Shown here: piece by piece, positions 5,413 through 5,818 of the stretch
How positions within the stretch are numbered: the first letter of the stretch is position 1
Layout of the letters: every line of letters starts with the position of its first letter
Notes under the pieces: model-generated
Seen by the model: only the letters and a program-made list of their open reading frames with translations
What the model was told of the DNA's origin: nothing
Database searches by the model: none
Origin: Nitrospiraceae bacterium
GTDB taxonomy: Bacteria > Nitrospirota > Thermodesulfovibrionia > Thermodesulfovibrionales > Dissulfurispiraceae
DNA length: 5,818 nucleotides
NCBI GenBank assembly: GCA_003170655.1
Contig: PMYY01000160.1
Coordinates: 1,323 to 7,140 of the forward strand
Direction: 5' to 3'
Program-made: the position numbers and the translations under genes

Positions 5413-5818
5413 ATGGAAGACCACCGGCTGAAGGCCTTTTGTCTTGTGTGCGAATTGAAGAGTTTCTCCAAGGCTGCCGTGGCTAAGTTCATGACTCAGT
5501 CCGCAATGAGCCATCTCATAAAGAATTTGGAAGAAGAACTTGGGGTCAAACTCCTGAACAGGCAGGGCAAAACGGTGCTTCCGACCGCAGCGGGAAAGAC
5601 TTTTTACGCACACGCAAAAAAAATCCTCGATCAGTATAAATCTCTGGGGAATGCAGTCTACTCATCGGCAAATATAGTAAAGGGTCCATTATCACTCGGC
5701 GCCACAACTACCATTTCGACTTATCTCCTGCCCCAGGTCTTTTATAGTTTCTCACGCAAGCACCCCGAAGTGTCGATCGAACTCACGCTATCGAATACCG
5801 AGAAGATAATCAACGATC
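5413..5818 (+). CDS. LysR-type transcriptional regulator (N-terminal 135 residues, cut by window edge)
   Basis: The frame runs open from the ATG at 5413 to the window end. Residues 1-60 form the LysR winged helix-turn-helix: HRLKAFCLVCELKSFSKAA, then TQSAMSHLIKNLEEELGVKL and LNRQGKTVLPTAAG. The linker helix is at about 61-88. The effector domain begins with GPLSLGATTTISTYLLPQVF and FSRKHPEVSIELTLSNTEKI, typical of the CysB/CysL-like branch, whose effector domains share the periplasmic-binding-protein fold. The gene is transcribed away from the tup cluster and shares its intergenic region, the standard LysR arrangement, so it probably regulates tup and itself. An oxyanion such as tungstate or molybdate as effector is a guess from context. 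No clear Shine-Dalgarno precedes the ATG. Confidence 0.88.
   Translation, partial: MEDHRLKAFCLVCELKSFSKAAVAKFMTQSAMSHLIKNLEEELGVKLLNRQGKTVLPTAAGKTFYAHAKKILDQYKSLGNAVYSSANIVKGPLSLGATTTISTYLLPQVFYSFSRKHPEVSIELTLSNTEKIIND

Noticed and set aside
5386..5613. 75-codon minus-strand open frame
   Set aside because: It lies antisense to the clear LysR winged-helix coding sequence and shows no protein-like pattern; it is a shadow of that gene.
1..5818. CRISPR arrays, tRNA or rRNA genes, complete insertion sequences
   Set aside because: No regularly spaced repeats, cloverleaf sequences, rRNA signatures or transposase motifs were seen; the only mobile-like structure is the inverted-repeat pair at 2422-2580.

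Overview
The window holds most of a tungstate-type (Tup) ABC transporter locus. It is read leftward and carries three tandem substrate-binding-protein genes. A LysR-type regulator gene is read divergently at the right edge, and a broken PAS-domain sensor gene lies at the left edge. The PAS signalling protein, the TupABC importer family and the mixed GTG/ATG starts suggest an anaerobic, metal-respiring or sulfate-reducing bacterium of the Deltaproteobacteria (Desulfobacterota) or a relative. That assignment rests on protein flavour only.

Layout from right to left, in the direction of tup transcription. The 5413-5818 segment is the first 135 codons of a LysR-type regulator on the + strand, cut by the window edge. 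The 5299-5412 intergenic region contains a textbook T-N11-A LysR box, two copies of TTCATNNATGAA, and a near-consensus sigma-70 promoter whose predicted start point falls on the regulator's ATG. Leftward from there come a TupA-like protein with no signal peptide (4519-5298), a divergent exported binding protein (3545-4411), a canonical exported TupA (2591-3424), the TupB permease (1677-2384) and the TupC ATPase (1006-1680). tupB and tupC overlap in an ATGA. A 206-bp gap between tupA and tupB holds a pair of 28-bp inverted repeats (24/28 identical) around about 100 bp, which would fold into a long hairpin in the tup mRNA.

After an AT-rich spacer, a PAS/PAC sensor gene starts at 836. It is interrupted at 171-173 by an in-frame TAA. 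The same frame then continues to the window edge with well-conserved PAS sequence, so a single GAA-to-TAA change looks like the lesion.

How the parts may work together: TupA, and perhaps the divergent second protein, would capture tungstate or a related oxyanion in the periplasm and deliver it to TupB2C2. The leaderless paralogue next to the regulator would stay in the cytoplasm unless its leader has been lost. The regulator probably controls the divergent promoter region. Tungstate specificity and the regulatory link are inferences from family and context. The least ordinary features are the three-receptor arrangement with one leaderless member, the inverted-repeat element inside the operon, the Q-loop change in TupC, and the nonsense-broken PAS gene.
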